A model generated the notes under the pieces. It saw only the letters and a program-made list of their open reading frames with translations. It was not told where the DNA came from and ran no database searches. Shown here in pieces: positions 61,425-64,000 of a DNA stretch of 64,000 bases; the stretch's first letter is position 1; each line of letters starts with the position of its first letter. The position numbers and the translations under genes were made by a program. Source of the stretch: Mesorhizobium sp. WSM2240 (GTDB lineage Bacteria; Pseudomonadota; Alphaproteobacteria; Rhizobiales; Rhizobiaceae); NCBI RefSeq assembly GCF_040438645.1, contig NZ_CP159253.1, forward strand, positions 2,418,001-2,482,000, given 5' to 3'.

Positions 61425-61705
61425 CAGCGCAGATCGACCCACGCGTGCTCAAGCTCGCCGAGCGCCTCGATCACCTCGTCGCCGAGGAGGCGCGGTTGAT
61501 GCAGGCGCGCGCCGCACACATCGCCAAGGCGGAGCGGGCGGACAGCGATATCATGGACGCCTGCCGGGCCGTCGGTGAAGCGAGCGACGCCATCGCGCAA
61601 GCAAAATTTGCCGGGGCTTCTGAACTGACGGCAAGGCGGAAGTTGGAACGGGCGGCGGCGCAGCTCGCCAAGGTGATGCGCAAGCATGGGAGGGGTCCGC
61701 GGTGA
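61421..61705 (+). CDS. Hypothetical helical protein
   Basis: 94 residues, a long amphipathic helix pattern (ERLDHLVAEEARLMQARAAH). ATGA overlap at the start and GTGA overlap with the next gene. No family. Confidence 0.6.
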   Translation: MTAQIDPRVLKLAERLDHLVAEEARLMQARAAHIAKAERADSDIMDACRAVGEASDAIAQAKFAGASELTARRKLERAAAQLAKVMRKHGRGPR

Positions 61706-62235
61706 AAGAAGCCGCGCGCCTCGCCCGCATACGCGACCAGGTCGACGCGATCGCGCCAGGCGACTGGGCACGCGTGAACGATGCCGAAGGCGCGCTCGTC
61801 GAGGCGCGGACGGCGCGCGGCATGCTGTTGCCGATCGCGCGCTTCGACCCCGGCGCGACCGAAGACGAGATCGCCTTCATCGTCGATGCGCCTAGCTCGG
61901 TGCGGTTCTTGCTGGGCCTAGTCGACCGAGCTATCGCCAAGACCAAGGCGCTGCAGCCAGACCGGCAGGGACAGCCGCCGGCGGGGCCAGTGGCCGACGT
62001 GCGCGCCAACTATGCCGCCGAAGCTTCGATGAAATGTTCTGAGCCGGCCTTCCTGTGCTTCCTCGAGGATCGGCACGGGCTGGAACGTCCGCTGACGCAG
62101 GACCGCGCGATCGGAAAGCTCCGCTCGCTGCTCGGCATCTCCAGCCGCAAGGAACTCAACATGGACGATCAGGCGGCTGCGCGCTGGAAGGCGATGCGCG
62201 GCGATTTCGAGAACTGGAAGAGGACGGGTTCATGA
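61702..62235 (+). CDS. Hypothetical phage protein
   Basis: The 177-residue protein has LARIRDQVDAIAPGDWARVN and SVRFLLGLVDRAIAKTK in its first half, as in many small phage proteins, and SEPAFLCFLEDRHGLERPLT in its second, with the FLEDRHGL segment of a short C-terminal domain seen in alphaproteobacterial phages. GTG start. Confidence 0.6.
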   Translation: MKEAARLARIRDQVDAIAPGDWARVNDAEGALVEARTARGMLLPIARFDPGATEDEIAFIVDAPSSVRFLLGLVDRAIAKTKALQPDRQGQPPAGPVADVRANYAAEASMKCSEPAFLCFLEDRHGLERPLTQDRAIGKLRSLLGISSRKELNMDDQAAARWKAMRGDFENWKRTGS

Positions 62236-62284
62236 GGGGCATCCGTTCGGTATGGTCCGGCTTTTCCAACGGAGGAGCGAATTG

Positions 62285-62875
62285 ATGGACACGATTACAG
62301 CCGGACAGTGGGTCTACGCGAATCGGCACGAAGGCATTTGCATCGGCGCCCCGGCGAAATCAGGGGAATGGTACCGCTCGTTTACGGTGGGGTTCTTTGA
62401 CCGGCTGTTCGATGTGGATGGCTGGCAAACCATCGCCACCATCGCGGCGCGGCACATCGGGGCACCAACAGACGACGTTCTCTATAATCTTGAACGGGCA
62501 CGCTGGGCGATCGAACTGGACATCGTGCGGGACTGGTGGGGCGGTGCCAGAGGCCCGCTTGTCGGGTTCGACTACGTGTCGATCGAACAGCTTCAGGATG
62601 TCCAGAATCAGGAAGATATCAGGCACGCCGGCCGAGCGGCCAAAAAGCTCCATACGAAAAAACGCCGTTCTCAGTTCGCCTCGGTCAGGAGTGACCTGAT
62701 TCTCGCGCTTCTCGATTCCGGTGTGCCCTACGTCTGCGCGCACCCGGCGTGCGACATTTCCGTCAACCTCACCATTGACCACCGAAAGGCGTTGTCGCGC
62801 GGCGGCAGCGACGATCTGGACAACCTCCAGTTCATGTGCGTGGGCCACAACAGCCAGAAACGAGACGGGCCTTGA
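62285..62875 (+). CDS. HNH endonuclease
   Basis: The 196-residue protein ends in an HNH nuclease: CAHPACDISVNLTIDHRKAL with SRGGSDDLDNLQFMCVGHN. The catalytic His of TIDH, the Asn of DNLQ and the last His are present. ATG 62285 follows GGAGGAGCGAATTG, an excellent ribosome site. It may be a packaging accessory or a homing-type enzyme; placed beside a replication gene, so not decided. Confidence 0.82.
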   Translation: MDTITAGQWVYANRHEGICIGAPAKSGEWYRSFTVGFFDRLFDVDGWQTIATIAARHIGAPTDDVLYNLERARWAIELDIVRDWWGGARGPLVGFDYVSIEQLQDVQNQEDIRHAGRAAKKLHTKKRRSQFASVRSDLILALLDSGVPYVCAHPACDISVNLTIDHRKALSRGGSDDLDNLQFMCVGHNSQKRDGP

Positions 62876-64000
62876 GCGAAGAAACTACGATACGGCGCGG
62901 AGCGCGAAACGCCCGCTATACGACCGTGCCGAACCACGTTTTCGAGGACGTGCGCCTCTCCATGGAGGCGCGCTGGCTGCTCGGATACCTGCTGTCCAAG
63001 CCAGACAACTGGACCGTGCGCATGGGCGACATTCGCAAGAAAGGAGCCTGCGGACGCGACAAGGCGCGCGCCATGGTCTCCGAGCTCGTTGACGCCGGCT
63101 ACATGGAGCGCGAGGACGCTCGGAAATCCGGGAAATTCAACGGTTTGGCGCTCGTCATCTTCGATGAACCGCAGGGCGAACGGCAGCCCGAAACCGAAAG
63201 TGTGACATCTTTGCCGCAGACTGAAAAACCGGCGACGGTTGAACCGGCGACGGCAAATCCGCCCCTAGTAAAGACTGAAGCTTTAGCAATCCCTGAGGAT
63301 AGGATTGAGAGAGAGCGCGAGCGCGAGCCGGAAGAAAATCCGAAAACGATCGAGGCGCGGGGCTGGGCCTTGCTGAAGGACTGGCCGGGCTTCGCAGGTA
63401 TGCCCAAGGAACCGGCCATGAAGGTCTGGCGGCAGATGACGCCCGAGGACCGCGAGAAGGCCGAAAGGCGCTTCCCCGGCTGGCTGGCGCTACTCAAGGC
63501 CCAGAAGAAATCCCATGTTCCGGCGCCGTCGACCTATTTCGGCCAAAAGCTGTTCGACGAAGTTCCCGATCCCCAGGCAGCGGCCAAGCCGCTGTTCGTC
63601 GAGGCGGCTCCATTCGGGCCGCTGTGGATGGCGGCGCGGCTGAAGCAGCTCGTCGCAGGGCCGCAGGTGGATCGGCGCAAGCTCACTTCGTTCGAGGAGC
63701 AGCTCGTCGCAGACGGCAGGGCGGAAGCGGAGAGCCTCTACCGCGAAAAGCAGGTGAGGGGCGGCTGGCCGGCCGTCAACGCCATGCACGACCGGGCTTC
63801 GATGCGGCAGGGCGTGACGGTGGCTACGGCGCTGGAGCCTCTGGCTGGGATGATGGAGGCGGTGCCGGTCGACTCCGAGGCCTTCGAGGCGTGGAAGCTG
63901 GAGCATGCGCTGCGCGGCTGGCCATGGCTGCCGGATCCGGGGCGTCAGCCCGTGGTCTACTTCCCGGCTGGCGGACCGGGAGCGTTGAGCGAATTCGATG
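62872..64000 (+). CDS. Replication-type protein with N-terminal winged helix (partial)
   Basis: The frame is open from TTG 62872, which overlaps the HNH stop, to the window edge (376 codons). The N-terminal 100 residues form a phage replication winged helix: PNHVFEDVRLSMEARWLLGY with LLSKPDNWTVRMGDI and DKARAMVSELVDAGYMER. A charged linker follows and then a Trp-rich region (WLALLKAQKKSHVPAPSTYF). It resembles phage replication initiators that pair with a helicase loader. Confidence 0.7.
   Translation, partial: MSEETTIRRGARNARYTTVPNHVFEDVRLSMEARWLLGYLLSKPDNWTVRMGDIRKKGACGRDKARAMVSELVDAGYMEREDARKSGKFNGLALVIFDEPQGERQPETESVTSLPQTEKPATVEPATANPPLVKTEALAIPEDRIEREREREPEENPKTIEARGWALLKDWPGFAGMPKEPAMKVWRQMTPEDREKAERRFPGWLALLKAQKKSHVPAPSTYFGQKLFDEVPDPQAAAKPLFVEAAPFGPLWMAARLKQLVAGPQVDRRKLTSFEEQLVADGRAEAESLYREKQVRGGWPAVNAMHDRASMRQGVTVATALEPLAGMMEAVPVDSEAFEAWKLEHALRGWPWLPDPGRQPVVYFPAGGPGALSEFD

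Larger units (their letters stand above)
45718..64000. mobile_element. Element 3: lambda-like prophage at tRNA-Cys, left 18.3 kb
   Basis: The order is integrase and AlpA-like factor, a leftward block of small genes (DUF4326, Lar, DUF4031, membrane peptides), an Arc-type regulator, a repressor/Cro pair and a rightward early block (DUF2303, methylases, HNH, replication protein). Gene overlaps of ATGA type are the rule. Structural genes are expected beyond the window. The exact attL crossover within the tRNA 3' end cannot be set without attR. Confidence 0.9.

Noticed and set aside
1..64000. CRISPR arrays or rRNA genes
   Set aside because: No regularly spaced repeat-spacer units and no rRNA-like sequence were seen; the repeat arrays found are iterons or arm sites.

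Overview
The window looks like a chromosome segment of a Hyphomicrobiales (Rhizobiales) alphaproteobacterium, probably Mesorhizobium-like. The support is high-GC coding sequence, a prfB with the CTT-TGA recoding site, a BA14K-family remnant, a gcl-hyi-glxR glyoxylate cluster and typical rhizobial housekeeping neighbours. Genus is an inference.

Layout. 1-9.3 kb is ordinary host chromosome: end of an AmiC-type amidase, PBP1A, RF2, a small secreted Cys-rich protein, two GFA-fold proteins, an OmpA-like lipoprotein, an RhlE-type helicase and NAD kinase. Element 1 (9345-20590, 11.2 kb) is an integrative element with integrase, AlpA-like factor, RepA-like ATPase, a candidate origin, a tightly coupled operon of unrecognised small genes, an OLD-like ATPase and an unrecognised 548-residue protein. 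20.6-31.0 kb is host again: a small membrane protein, a broken BA14K gene, IclR-gcl-hyi-glxR, VOC protein, kdsA, PRC-barrel protein and others. 30.4-32.1 kb is wreckage: an IS1182-type remnant and a decayed gene. Element 2 (32125-45003, 12.9 kb) sits at tRNA-Asn. Element 3 is a lambda-like prophage at tRNA-Cys that starts at about 45.7 kb and runs off the window.

Main discovery. Element 1 cuts a tRNA-Thr(UGU) gene in the anticodon loop. The 3' half lies at 9307-9351 and the 5' half at 20584-20621. Only 7 bp (TTACAAA) is shared by the two ends, so integration destroys the host tRNA instead of rebuilding it. The element carries its own complete, divergent tRNA-Thr(UGU) at 20423-20498. That gene has the same orientation and lies 85 bp downstream of the orphaned host 5' half, where it could be transcribed from the captured host tRNA promoter. 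The 548-residue gene begins 26 bp after this tRNA. This suggests a swap-and-replace strategy that may also drive a cargo gene.

Element 2 carries primase-helicase, iteron-like repeats, TerS, TerL, portal, protease-capsid fusion, head-tail joining, a DUF2190 protein and an integrase, but no tail, lysis or recognisable repressor genes. That is the gene content expected of a capsid-forming phage satellite. Its TerL-portal interval is interrupted by an AT-rich OLD-like ATPase gene. That ATPase gene and the protease-capsid gene each carry an apparent +1 frameshift in a short homopolymer.

Element 3 has a leftward arm (integrase, AlpA-like factor, DUF4326, Lar, DUF4031, small membrane peptides), a repressor/Cro switch with repeated TGACATTCAC-like sites, and a rightward early arm. 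The rightward arm includes an MT-A70-like methylase, a helicase-methylase fusion with degenerate motifs, an HNH nuclease and a replication-type protein. It also carries a close homologue of the host secreted Cys-rich protein encoded at 4406-4759.
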